Origin: a virus
Length of the DNA stretch: 64,000 nt
IMG/VR virus record: IMGVR_UViG_3300023174_000047
Span: 1 to 64,000 of that record
Strand: one strand, 5' to 3'
Position numbers and translations under genes: made by a program. Positions 7,979-14,809 of this stretch are shown here, in pieces. The notes under the pieces were generated by a model. It saw only the letters and a program-made list of their open reading frames with translations, did not search any database and was not told where the DNA came from. The stretch's first letter is position 1. Every line of letters starts with the position of its first letter.

Positions 7979-8080
7979 ATGTTGATGACATCATCACCAA
8001 TTCATCAGCAACTCATGAGTTCAATATGCACACGTGAATCTCATCCCCTTGTAACCTCAGCATCCCCCCGCAACAACCAT

Positions 8081-8278
8081 ATGACCATCTCAATTGACCA
8101 ATTCACCAAAATGTGGAACAAGCACTGCCTTCAAGCATTTGGCTTGAGCAGCAATGACTCACAGCACATCATGAGCATCAATGACTTCTGGAGTCCCAGC
8201 ATGACTCTGCGACAGGCTAATGCTGCAATGAAAGACATGCATCAGTACATGCAAGAAGAATTGCACTTTGATATTTAA
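8081..8278 (+). CDS. Small protein, 65 aa, paralogue of the 24764 gene
   Basis: ISIDQFTKMWNKHC...INDFWSPSMTLRQANAAMKDMHQYMQEEL aligns throughout with the protein at 24764-24985 (ITLESFIKAWDKKC...IDDYWHESMTKEEAVYALNDMMNAMKEEL), so the two are diverged copies. That alignment supports the start at 8081 rather than 7979. Helical and acidic; function unknown. Confidence 0.6.
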   Translation: MTISIDQFTKMWNKHCLQAFGLSSNDSQHIMSINDFWSPSMTLRQANAAMKDMHQYMQEELHFDI

Positions 8279-8284
8279 ATACAT

Positions 8285-8312
8285 GTTGCACTTGAAAGGT
8301 TTTATATTATAT
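8285..8312 (+). promoter_or_regulatory. Promoter of the Met-Arg tRNA pair
   Basis: TTGCAC at 8285-8290, 16-base spacer, TATATT at 8307-8312, about 53 bases before the first tRNA. Confidence 0.65.
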
Positions 8313-8364
8313 TAAAACATCGCACGATGCTTCAAGTGCATGATGCAATTTCAACGAAACAAAT

Positions 8365-8440
8365 GCTCCTATAGCTCAATGGTTAGAGCAGGGAACTCAT
8401 AATTCCTTGGCTGTCGGTTCAAATCCGGCTGGGAGCACCA
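8365..8440 (+). tRNA. tRNA-Met (CAT)
   Basis: 76 bases. GCTCCTA/TGGGAGC acceptor, D-loop with GG, anticodon loop CTCATAA, canonical T-loop TTCAAAT, encoded CCA. Elongator-type acceptor. A tRNA-Ile with lysidine-modified CAT cannot be excluded. Confidence 0.9.
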
Positions 8441-8448
8441 TTTTTTTT

Positions 8449-8525
8449 GCTCCAGTAGCTCAGTGGAATAGAGCAACGAATTTCTAATTCGTGGGTCGCA
8501 GGTTCGAATCCTGCCTGGGGTACCA
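8449..8525 (+). tRNA. tRNA-Arg (TCT)
   Basis: 77 bases. Anticodon loop TTTCTAA, canonical T-loop TTCGAAT, encoded CCA. Serves AGA/AGG codons, which are common in this AT-rich genome. Confidence 0.9.
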
Positions 8526-8561
8526 CTTGTTACAATATTATCCTAATACATCAACATCAAC

Positions 8562-8672
8562 ATGAAATCAATTCTATTCTTCATACTTGCAGCCCTATTG
8601 ATGGTTGGTTCCTATGCCTGCTGCAAAGTTGTACCCTTGATACCTTCTGATGCCATCATGTATGCACAATAG
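8562..8672 (+). CDS. Tiny membrane or lipoprotein-like peptide, 36 aa
   Basis: MKSILFFILAALLMVGSYAC followed by about 16 polar residues. The N-terminus looks like a signal sequence ending near a Cys (GSYACC), so a small lipoprotein is possible. It resembles the short lysis or host-interaction peptides of phages in layout only. Lies right after the tRNA pair. Confidence 0.4.
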   Translation: MKSILFFILAALLMVGSYACCKVVPLIPSDAIMYAQ

Positions 8673-8714
8673 CATGTGCAGCTCACCAATTCTGGAACCA
8701 ACATTACTTTCACA

Positions 8715-9296
8715 ATGAACATCAACAAACAAATAGAACAAGCAGAGATTGCCCTTGACATCCTCAAAGGCCGCAGCACCAACAACGAGCCCAAGTGGGA
8801 ATTTTATTCCAATGGAAAATGGACTGATCCTCTCCCAACTACGAATCCACTCATTGCTGCCCAAACGTTTCACATCAGGTTGAAGCCTGAAGCAGATGCA
8901 TTTGTTGTTCCTGAAGGTTTCACACCATGGAACGGCGGTGAATCACCTGTTGAATATGGTGCGGTTGTTGAGGTGATGCTTAGAAATGGTACACGGCACA
9001 TTGATGATTTTTTCTGGTGGGAACACACACTAGGTGAGGACGATGTTGTTGCATATCGAATCATTCCCACGGAACCTGTGAAACCTGTGCAAGAGCAGCC
9101 ACAATCGTGCATCAAGCTTGGTGATATGCTGCGTGACAATGTTACAAAGATGGAGTTCCTCATCACAGCAAGCACCTCCACGAGTGTACAAATCAGCAAC
9201 ATCTGGTTCCCTCGCAACAGACTTCATGAGCTATTTGATGTCTCACATGACCGCGGACTCACTTGGATGCCTGTAAATGAGCATAATCTCTCTTGA
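8715..9296 (+). CDS. Conserved phage-type hypothetical protein, 193 aa
   Basis: N-terminal helix (QIEQAEIALDILKGR) then W-rich beta segments. The stretch GAVVEVMLRNGTRHIDDFFWWEH...DDVVAYRI at about residues 79-115 matches a motif seen in many small phage proteins of unknown role (a DDIVAYR ending). A GTG at 8676 could extend it, but the ATG at 8715 gives a normal N-terminus. Confidence 0.6.
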   Translation: MNINKQIEQAEIALDILKGRSTNNEPKWEFYSNGKWTDPLPTTNPLIAAQTFHIRLKPEADAFVVPEGFTPWNGGESPVEYGAVVEVMLRNGTRHIDDFFWWEHTLGEDDVVAYRIIPTEPVKPVQEQPQSCIKLGDMLRDNVTKMEFLITASTSTSVQISNIWFPRNRLHELFDVSHDRGLTWMPVNEHNLS

Positions 9297-9304
9297 AATA
9301 CAAG

Positions 9305-9332
9305 TTGCACTTATTTAAAAAGCCTCTACTAT
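9305..9332 (+). promoter_or_regulatory. Early-type promoter of the 9339 gene
   Basis: TTGCAC at 9305-9310, 16-base spacer, TACTAT at 9327-9332. The predicted first base is the A of the ATG at 9339. The segment GTTGCACTTATTTAAAAAGC recurs at 9574. Confidence 0.8.
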
Positions 9333-9338
9333 CAATGC

Positions 9339-9524
9339 ATGACCACCAAAGAGGCACTCGAAAGACTGGCAAAGGGAGCACGGTTCATCCAAGACAGCTA
9401 CGGTTGGCACATTGTCCGCAAACCAGACAAAAACGGCAATCATCACCATATGCCCATCAAGGCTAACGTGGCAAGAGCCTTGATGGCACATGGGCATGCT
9501 CCGGAACAGAAGTGGGGCAAGTAG
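9339..9524 (+). CDS. Small basic protein, 61 aa, unknown
   Basis: Contains KGARFIQDSYGWHIVRKPDK and HHHMPIKANVARALMAHGH. Basic and His-rich, possibly nucleic-acid binding. Own promoter and own terminator. No family recognised. Confidence 0.6.
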   Translation: MTTKEALERLAKGARFIQDSYGWHIVRKPDKNGNHHHMPIKANVARALMAHGHAPEQKWGK

Positions 9525-9540
9525 TCGTACCTCCAACACT

Positions 9541-9571
9541 AAAAGGCTGTACCTAAAAAATACAGCCTTTT
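9541..9571 (+). terminator. Rho-independent terminator
   Basis: AAAAGGCTGTA / TACAGCCTTTT stem with a nine-base loop; the stem end supplies the T-run. Confidence 0.75.
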
Positions 9572-9574
9572 ATG

Positions 9575-9602
9575 TTGCACTTATTTAAAAAGCCTGTATT
9601 AT
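9575..9602 (+). promoter_or_regulatory. Early-type promoter of the 9611 gene
   Basis: TTGCAC at 9575-9580, 16-base spacer, TATTAT at 9597-9602; nearly identical to the promoter at 9305. Confidence 0.75.
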
Positions 9603-9610
9603 GGTGTTGT

Positions 9611-9748
9611 ATGCAAAACGAACTCGAAATCAAACTGAAACAAATCGTACAAGTTATCACCACCAACAATCACGATAATGTCGCCACTCAAATTCTTGAG
9701 GAAATGGCGGATTGGATTAAAGGTCTACTCATCAATTATTACGATTAA
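9611..9748 (+). CDS. Tiny acidic protein, 45 aa, unknown
   Basis: MQNELEIKLKQIVQVITTNN start, then an amphipathic helix (ATQILEEMADWIKGLL). The ATG at 9601 overlaps the -10 box, so 9611 is used. Flanked by a promoter and a strong terminator, which makes this short frame believable. Function unknown. Confidence 0.6.
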   Translation: MQNELEIKLKQIVQVITTNNHDNVATQILEEMADWIKGLLINYYD

Positions 9749-9763
9749 ACAGGTTGGGGTTGG

Positions 9764-9801
9764 GGCGGAAGGAGTAACAATCCTTCCGCCCTCTCTTTTA
9801 T
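9764..9801 (+). terminator. Rho-independent terminator
   Basis: GGCGGAAGGA / TCCTTCCGCC ten-base-pair stem, seven-base loop, then CTCTCTTTTA. Confidence 0.85.
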
Positions 9802-9841
9802 TAATTAATCATTTGAAGCTCTTGCCTCTTGTATAATGAAC

Positions 9842-10153
9842 ATGGAACCTGTTTTACATCTTGTGTGGGTGGTTGCAGTGTTGGTTGCCTTGATTGTGTA
9901 CAACAACAAATGCAATGCACATGTTATTAGGCATTGGAACACATGCATGTGCAGCTATGCATTCGCCATCTCAACGGTGTTATATCATGGGACACTCATG
10001 AGCATCTCATTGTTGCAACATGATCTGCATGTGGAGAATATAATGTCAATGCAAGATCATGAGCACGTGAGCTCAGCATCCTCCCTGCTTCAGCATGCAG
10101 CACAGCGGAAACAATTGATGCTCTACACCGCACCACATTTAAATTTCTGTTGA
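9842..10153 (+). CDS. Small membrane protein, 103 aa, unknown
   Basis: Membrane segment at about residues 5-22 (LHLVWVVAVLVALIVY) and a second hydrophobic stretch near 40-58; His/Met-rich C-terminal half. TATAAT at 9832-9837 overlaps the upstream ATG (9836), so the start is placed at 9842. No family recognised. Confidence 0.5.
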   Translation: MEPVLHLVWVVAVLVALIVYNNKCNAHVIRHWNTCMCSYAFAISTVLYHGTLMSISLLQHDLHVENIMSMQDHEHVSSASSLLQHAAQRKQLMLYTAPHLNFC

Positions 10154-10177
10154 TTTTGCTATCCAAAATGGTATTAT
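10150..10177 (+). promoter_or_regulatory. Early-type promoter of the 10184 gene
   Basis: TTGATT at 10150-10155, 16-base spacer, TATTAT at 10172-10177. The predicted first base is the A of the ATG at 10184. Confidence 0.75.
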
Positions 10178-10183
10178 ATGAAT

Positions 10184-10966
10184 ATGAAAAACAATCTTCC
10201 AAAACTTCCTGACGGTGAAATTGACTTATCTAAAGTCGATGTATCAAACGACTTTATCCATTTTCCTCCGCTATATCAGACACCCGAAGATATTGCGAAG
10301 TTTATTCAGGACAATAACTGTGATTTTCCTATCATTATGGAACTTCTAAACTGCCGCAAAAATAATAAACTCGATATTACACCAACAGAAGACAAATTTT
10401 ATTTTGATGAGCTATTCAGCTATGTTTATGATGTTTTTAGAATTCCTGTTCCCGAAACAACCGAACAAATGATTAGTTGGCTAGAATATATTTCTGATAG
10501 TTTATTGAAAACTGGTTTCAATCAGACTAAAAAGGATTCTTTTGAAAGTGCTGGACGTTCATTTGATATGATGAAACGGCAAGATGAATTTTTCAAAAAC
10601 TATGATGGAAAATTGAGTAAGAAGGCCCGCAAATCCGTTTTAGTTGACATTAATTACCACACGGAAATCCTGACAGATGATCCTGAATATTATAATGGAA
10701 ATCCTGAAAAAGTAGTTGAACAGTTTTGGATTAAATCGGATCGTCATAGACAGCCAGTAATTGTTGGTGGTGATGAAGCATATATGCGTGTTTGGGTATA
10801 TGATGATCATGTATATATTTTTGGGTGTGGTGATATGAGTTGGTCTTTTAATTCTTCCAAGCCAGAAGAACTTGCCGATTTTGTAAAATATTTGAAACAA
10901 GCGGCTCCAGTCTGGAACTTCTGTTTTCCAAAACTTATCAACAAAAAACTTGAATTTACAAATTAG
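10184..10966 (+). CDS. Unknown protein, 260 aa
   Basis: No family recognised. Two parts: an acidic helical N-terminal half (about 1-130), then a beta-rich half with DINYHTEILTDDPEYYNG, VGGDEAYMRVWVYDDHVYIFGCGDMSW and a final ADFVKYLKQAAPVWNF. Lacks the GCA/TGCA-rich codon style of the genes just upstream, hinting at a different origin. It is the last gene before the 1-kb non-coding repeat region. Confidence 0.6.
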   Translation: MKNNLPKLPDGEIDLSKVDVSNDFIHFPPLYQTPEDIAKFIQDNNCDFPIIMELLNCRKNNKLDITPTEDKFYFDELFSYVYDVFRIPVPETTEQMISWLEYISDSLLKTGFNQTKKDSFESAGRSFDMMKRQDEFFKNYDGKLSKKARKSVLVDINYHTEILTDDPEYYNGNPEKVVEQFWIKSDRHRQPVIVGGDEAYMRVWVYDDHVYIFGCGDMSWSFNSSKPEELADFVKYLKQAAPVWNFCFPKLINKKLEFTN

Positions 10967-11147
10967 GTTAAAAATCGACAAGTTGTATCATCAGGCATTA
11001 ATGTTAGTATGATATAATCAATGATGCATCATCATCGCCTGGTTCCATATGTAACAAAACAATTGGAACATAGTTGTGTATATCTGAGATGAGAGTGGTA
11101 CACCTGCAGTGTACTTAAGCTGTAGCTACACATACACTCAATTGTTT

Positions 11148-11460
11148 GGTTCCAAACATAGCTGCATTATGCACCATCTAATGATGCTTAATGCAGCTGC
11201 ATATAACATACTCCAAATGCATCATTAGAGTATGCACCATGCATCATCCATTCATTAGTGCATATGGAACCATAATGCATCAGGTGTATGTAGATGGATA
11301 CATATGGTTCCAATCATAGCTGCATTATGCATCACTAGATGAGGCTCAATGAGCTGTACACATAACATACTATATACTCTAATGATGCATTAGGCGTATG
11401 CATCATGCATCATTGATTGGATGGTACGCATGGAACCATAATGCATCAGGTGTATGTAGA
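11148..11460. repeat. Imperfect tandem duplication, about 155-bp unit
   Basis: GGTTCCAA.CATAGCTGCATTATGCA starts both units (about 11150 and 11307), and GGAACCATAATGCATCAGGT recurs near 11268 and 11432, followed each time by GTATGTAGATG. Confidence 0.75.
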
Positions 11461-11754
11461 TGAGTATAGGTATATGCATAATGATGTATGATGTAGTATG
11501 CATACGACTGGTTGATGTCTGGATTGAATTGCGGAACCATTTCTGTACTCATGGTAGGTAAAGAGCTCTAACCATACATTCTAGAATGTATGATGTTTCT
11601 AGAATGTATAGCTGTTTATTTGACAATTGCTGTTCCGCTCTCTCACTACAAAATACAATATAGTTGGTTCCTATATAAATCAATCGTGAAAAAACGGAAC
11701 CTAATAGTTTTTTGCTTGTCGGATGTAGGCCCGCATGCCAAATTTTTTTGCATA

Positions 11755-11926
11755 TTTTTGACACTATTCCATATAAGGGCCACATGCCACATTTTTGACA
11801 CTATTCCATATAAGAGCCACACCCCGCATTTTTGACACTATTCCATATAAGGCTTACATCCCGCATATTTTTGACACTATTCCATATAAGAGCCACACCC
11901 CGCATTTTTGACATTATCCTATACCA
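11755..11926. repeat. Five iterons of about 37 bp
   Basis: Unit TTTTTGACACTATTCCATAT followed by AAGR.Y.ACAYSCCRCA. Copies start near 11755, 11792, 11829, 11867 and 11904; the last is degenerate (GACATTATCCTATAC). Units abut with no unique spacers, so this is not a CRISPR array. Regular spacing suggests a multi-site protein target such as an initiator or partition protein. Confidence 0.85.
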
Positions 11927-12018
11927 ATCACAACTTCACCGCAATTCCACGTGATTCGGAAAATTTTTTTTTGCAAAATTTTTAAGATTTCTGTATAAGG
12001 CTCCCTTGGTGCATATTC

Positions 12019-12801
12019 TCATCTGAGTTTGTTGTATGCTTGCCTAGCATACTGCATATTAAATCTCAACTTTACTGATTTATCATCTGCCATCGCTATA
12101 AACTTTTCAAATGCAGGCCACTTACCACGCATTGTTGTGACATAAAAGTATATTGTTTCGCCAAATGATTTATCTAAAATGAACATTAAATCTGCCCCAT
12201 CAATGTATAACCCCTCGTCATGCAATGCTTCTGCAAAGTCTTCCAGCACAGCATTTAGAACATCATCTATTTCCGGTGATCTTTTGTTGTTGCAAAAAGT
12301 CTTGATGTATGCTTTCAATATTATTTGCATAGCATCAATAGAATCTCTGCATGCTACATCATCAGCAATGTTTACGAAATTGGGATCTATTTGTTTTTCT
12401 AGATAAGCAATGAGGTTATGTATAAATTCAAATGCTAGTGGTGCATTTTTTTCACCGAAAAATTTGCGTGCTATTATGTACTCTCTTAAAATGCCTGCAC
12501 TTGAATACACATAGGTGACTGTGCCATAATCATTGACATATTTGCGGGTGCTGATGAGCAAATTCTTGTGTTCTCTCAATGCAAATTTCCATGCTGTTTC
12601 AAGATTGGTTGATGATATGTGATTCAAGTCTAAAATACTCTCATCATCGCTGAAGAATTTTTCTAGCAATGATGTTCGGTATTCTACTATCCATTTGTCT
12701 TTTCCTGTTGCAGCATATAGTGCATCAATCAAGGCATCATCATACACTGACTCATTGAGGATTTGGGTCTGATATATTTTGGTAAGGTGATGTGAGATCA
12801 T
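12019..12801 (-). CDS. Probable packaged virion protein, 260 aa, unknown
   Basis: N-terminus MISHHLTKIYQTQILNE.S fits the leader shared by many late proteins here (hydrophobic/aromatic residues, then L-x-E). The rest is helical, with no recognised domain (contains DGADLMFILDKSFGETIYFYV). The start is put at 12801 rather than 12837. A TAAATA box lies 16 bases upstream, and the gene follows the 13985 gene on the same strand. Confidence 0.55.
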   Translation of the reverse strand: MISHHLTKIYQTQILNESVYDDALIDALYAATGKDKWIVEYRTSLLEKFFSDDESILDLNHISSTNLETAWKFALREHKNLLISTRKYVNDYGTVTYVYSSAGILREYIIARKFFGEKNAPLAFEFIHNLIAYLEKQIDPNFVNIADDVACRDSIDAMQIILKAYIKTFCNNKRSPEIDDVLNAVLEDFAEALHDEGLYIDGADLMFILDKSFGETIYFYVTTMRGKWPAFEKFIAMADDKSVKLRFNMQYARQAYNKLR

Positions 12802-12806
12802 AGTGT

Positions 12807-13985
12807 TTAGCTTTGAATATTTAGTGCAAGCAAACATTCAATGAGCTTGACGTTGGCTTCTTGGTCGCGTGCATGAACATTAGGCTGCAATGCAATTTTT
12901 GCAATTTTAATTTTATCTGCATCTGATATGATGTTCCATGCATCCACAGTTATTGTATTCATACACTTGAATAGCTCGTTGCGCAATGCACCATTCAGAA
13001 GCCCATATGTTTCTTTGAAAAATGGAATGGCTCTTTTGTTTTTGATGTACATTTCTTTTTGTACATTGGTTGCATCATTGAATGCACTTGCACTGCTGCT
13101 CAGCAATTTCAGCAAATGCACTGTGTCAATTTCTTCTGATGTGAATTTTCCTGCTGCAATTCCTTTGTAATTTTTTGCTCCAAACAAAGGAGCAAATTCC
13201 GGGAACATCTGAAGCATTCGTTGTTTGGTTATTTCTTCAGTGCCGTGCTGCTGTGCACCATTGTCAGCCCATGTCCATCTCATGTCGTTGTTTGCATCAT
13301 AATGAATCACAATGAGATGTTCAGGATTCACCCATTCGCCTACATTATTTTTTTCTGAAGAGACTAATGATCCGTTGAGTCTTTTTTTCAATTGTATAAA
13401 CCAGGTGCCTGTGGCAACATCTCCAGGCTTGGTGTAATCTCCAATTGATCCTTTGTAGGTGTAGAACGAGTTTCTCATGTCTTGCTTGGATATGCAAAAT
13501 GAATAACCTTTGCCCAATTCACATGCTTCTGCAGGAGTGTTTGCTTCATATGCAGCAATGTATTCATCTTCATAATCCGGCTTCAGGTGCTGCAAATGAA
13601 CTGCTGTACTTTGTTTTAATTTGCGTGCACCTGCACGAGCTCTCACCTGACTCTGAAATTCAGCAAATGTTTTGAAGGCATTTATTTGTGCATTGATTTG
13701 TCTGTGCTGGCGCAGGGTAGCAAACTCTCGATAAATTCGTCCAAGCTCATCAAGTGGCTGCTGTTCATTGTATTGAATCTCTAAATAAAATTTCGCCAAT
13801 TGCAGTGCATCTGACTTGGATGGTGTTGCGTCCATTGCAATGATGGCACGAGCAACTGGCTCTGATATGGATCGGGATTGCATCAATTGCTGCACAGTGA
13901 TGGCTTCTGTCAACACCGGGCATGCACCATATACATTGGCAATTTCATTGAGTGCAGCATTGGTGCTAAAAAATATGCTCTTCAT
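12807..13985 (-). CDS. Probable packaged virion protein, 392 aa
   Basis: N-terminus MKSIFFSTNAALNE carries the L-x-E leader pattern. About residues 155-230 contain ACELGKGYSFCIS...NSFYTYKG...GTWFIQLKKR, which resembles a domain I have seen in uncharacterised T4-like phage proteins (C..G..[FW]CI...F..Y......FF), then VIHYDANNDMRWTWADNGAQ. Preceded by a reverse TAAATA (14002-14007). Function unknown; injected-effector status is an inference. Confidence 0.55.
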   Translation of the reverse strand: MKSIFFSTNAALNEIANVYGACPVLTEAITVQQLMQSRSISEPVARAIIAMDATPSKSDALQLAKFYLEIQYNEQQPLDELGRIYREFATLRQHRQINAQINAFKTFAEFQSQVRARAGARKLKQSTAVHLQHLKPDYEDEYIAAYEANTPAEACELGKGYSFCISKQDMRNSFYTYKGSIGDYTKPGDVATGTWFIQLKKRLNGSLVSSEKNNVGEWVNPEHLIVIHYDANNDMRWTWADNGAQQHGTEEITKQRMLQMFPEFAPLFGAKNYKGIAAGKFTSEEIDTVHLLKLLSSSASAFNDATNVQKEMYIKNKRAIPFFKETYGLLNGALRNELFKCMNTITVDAWNIISDADKIKIAKIALQPNVHARDQEANVKLIECLLALNIQS

Positions 13986-14001
13986 TTTTTAAAATATAAT
14001 G

Positions 14002-14007
14002 TATTTA
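14002..14007 (-). promoter_or_regulatory. T4-like late box for the 13985 gene
   Basis: TAAATA on the minus strand, 16 bases before the ATG; longer spacing than most. Confidence 0.45.
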
Positions 14008-14053
14008 TCAAAAATGCAAGTTATATGGCATTCATGAATTAAATAACATCATT

Positions 14054-14662
14054 ATGTTGCAATTTGAAGCCCATTTGCTTATGCAAGAAATGCGCCTGAG
14101 ACCAGGTGAAGAGACAAAAAATCTAGATGCTTTTATGCAGCAATTGCATCGAGCTTTTCCTGAATATTCAAATGCTCTTGATTCACTTAGACAAGTCATC
14201 ATTGAATCAAAATGCCCGCATGTGCTTTTTGAACCAATCAAAGCATATGGCATTTCCATGGCTGATAAATGCGTCATAAACGACAGAGTATTGCGCTTAT
14301 CATTTAGCTATGCTGCATATGTTATTTTGCATGAAATAGCTCATCAAATGCAGTACACCAAACATGGTGAAAATTTTGCTGAAGGCATTTTTTTGCATGA
14401 TCTTCCTGACGAGCAGTTGGCACGCATGCTGCGTAAAATAGAGCTGACAGCAGATCGATATGCCATTGCTAAATTGAAAAAAATTCTTCACGAATCAAAC
14501 ATTGATGCAGAAGAGGTTCCTACAAGTATCTACAAATACACACCAGATATAGATTTACTGTCTCACATCAAGAATGTTCGCAGGCAGGTCAAACAACACA
14601 ATTTCAAAACAATTGAGCAGGTCAATGAGTGGATTTACAATTCCATCAAAAGCGTGATATGA
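14054..14662 (+). CDS. Putative zinc metallopeptidase (HEIAH), 202 aa
   Basis: HEIAH at residues 93-97 in YAAYVILHEIAHQMQ, with a downstream Glu in RKIELTADRYA (about 130), gives a gluzincin-like HExxH...E site with AD.YA as in SprT/ImmA/M48-like enzymes. N-terminus MLQFEAHLLMQE may be a packaging leader. TAAATA lies eight bases before the ATG, so it is late expressed. A plausible role is cleaving host or envelope proteins after injection; the substrate is unknown. Divergent from the 13985 gene. Confidence 0.65.
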   Translation: MLQFEAHLLMQEMRLRPGEETKNLDAFMQQLHRAFPEYSNALDSLRQVIIESKCPHVLFEPIKAYGISMADKCVINDRVLRLSFSYAAYVILHEIAHQMQYTKHGENFAEGIFLHDLPDEQLARMLRKIELTADRYAIAKLKKILHESNIDAEEVPTSIYKYTPDIDLLSHIKNVRRQVKQHNFKTIEQVNEWIYNSIKSVI

Positions 14663-14809
14663 GCAAAATTAATTATTAATGTATACATCATAGCTGCATT
14701 TTCTTCTGCATCTGCTGGTTCACTATAAAAATGCTGAACGAAACGATTTACAACATTTTTTTGCCGGAAGACAGTCTTAGCAAGATTTAATGATATGTTT
14801 CATTGAAAG
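14663..14809. other. Intergenic region with a possible minus-strand gene remnant
   Basis: No intact gene. On the minus strand about 50 codons are open and protein-like (NRFVQHFYSEPADAEENAAM) but have no usable start codon. This may be a decayed gene fragment or chance. Confidence 0.25.

Larger units (their letters stand above)
10967..12018. other. Non-coding repeat-rich region, candidate replication origin
   Basis: No convincing gene in about 1050 bases. 10980-11520 is full of ATGCAT/GATGCATC palindromes and holds an imperfect tandem duplication. 11578-11610 has two TTCTAGAA palindromes. 11755-11926 holds five 37-bp iterons. 11940-12000 is A/T-tract rich. It lies at the switch from plus-strand early genes to minus-strand late genes, a common place for an origin. 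Confidence 0.5.

Noticed and set aside
9541-9571. Hairpin considered as a small RNA
   Set aside because: Position right after a stop codon and a T-rich stem end make a terminator the simpler call.
11549-11835. Short frames on both strands in the 1-kb gap
   Set aside because: Overlap palindromes and iterons, show no protein-like conservation signals, and lack either promoter type at the start.
11755-11926. Regular repeats that might be a CRISPR array
   Set aside because: Units abut with only slight variation and there are no unique spacers of constant length; no cas genes nearby.
14663-14809. Minus-strand protein-like segment NRFVQHFYSEPADAE
   Set aside because: No start codon after the last stop; could be a remnant, so listed only as an intergenic note, not as a gene.
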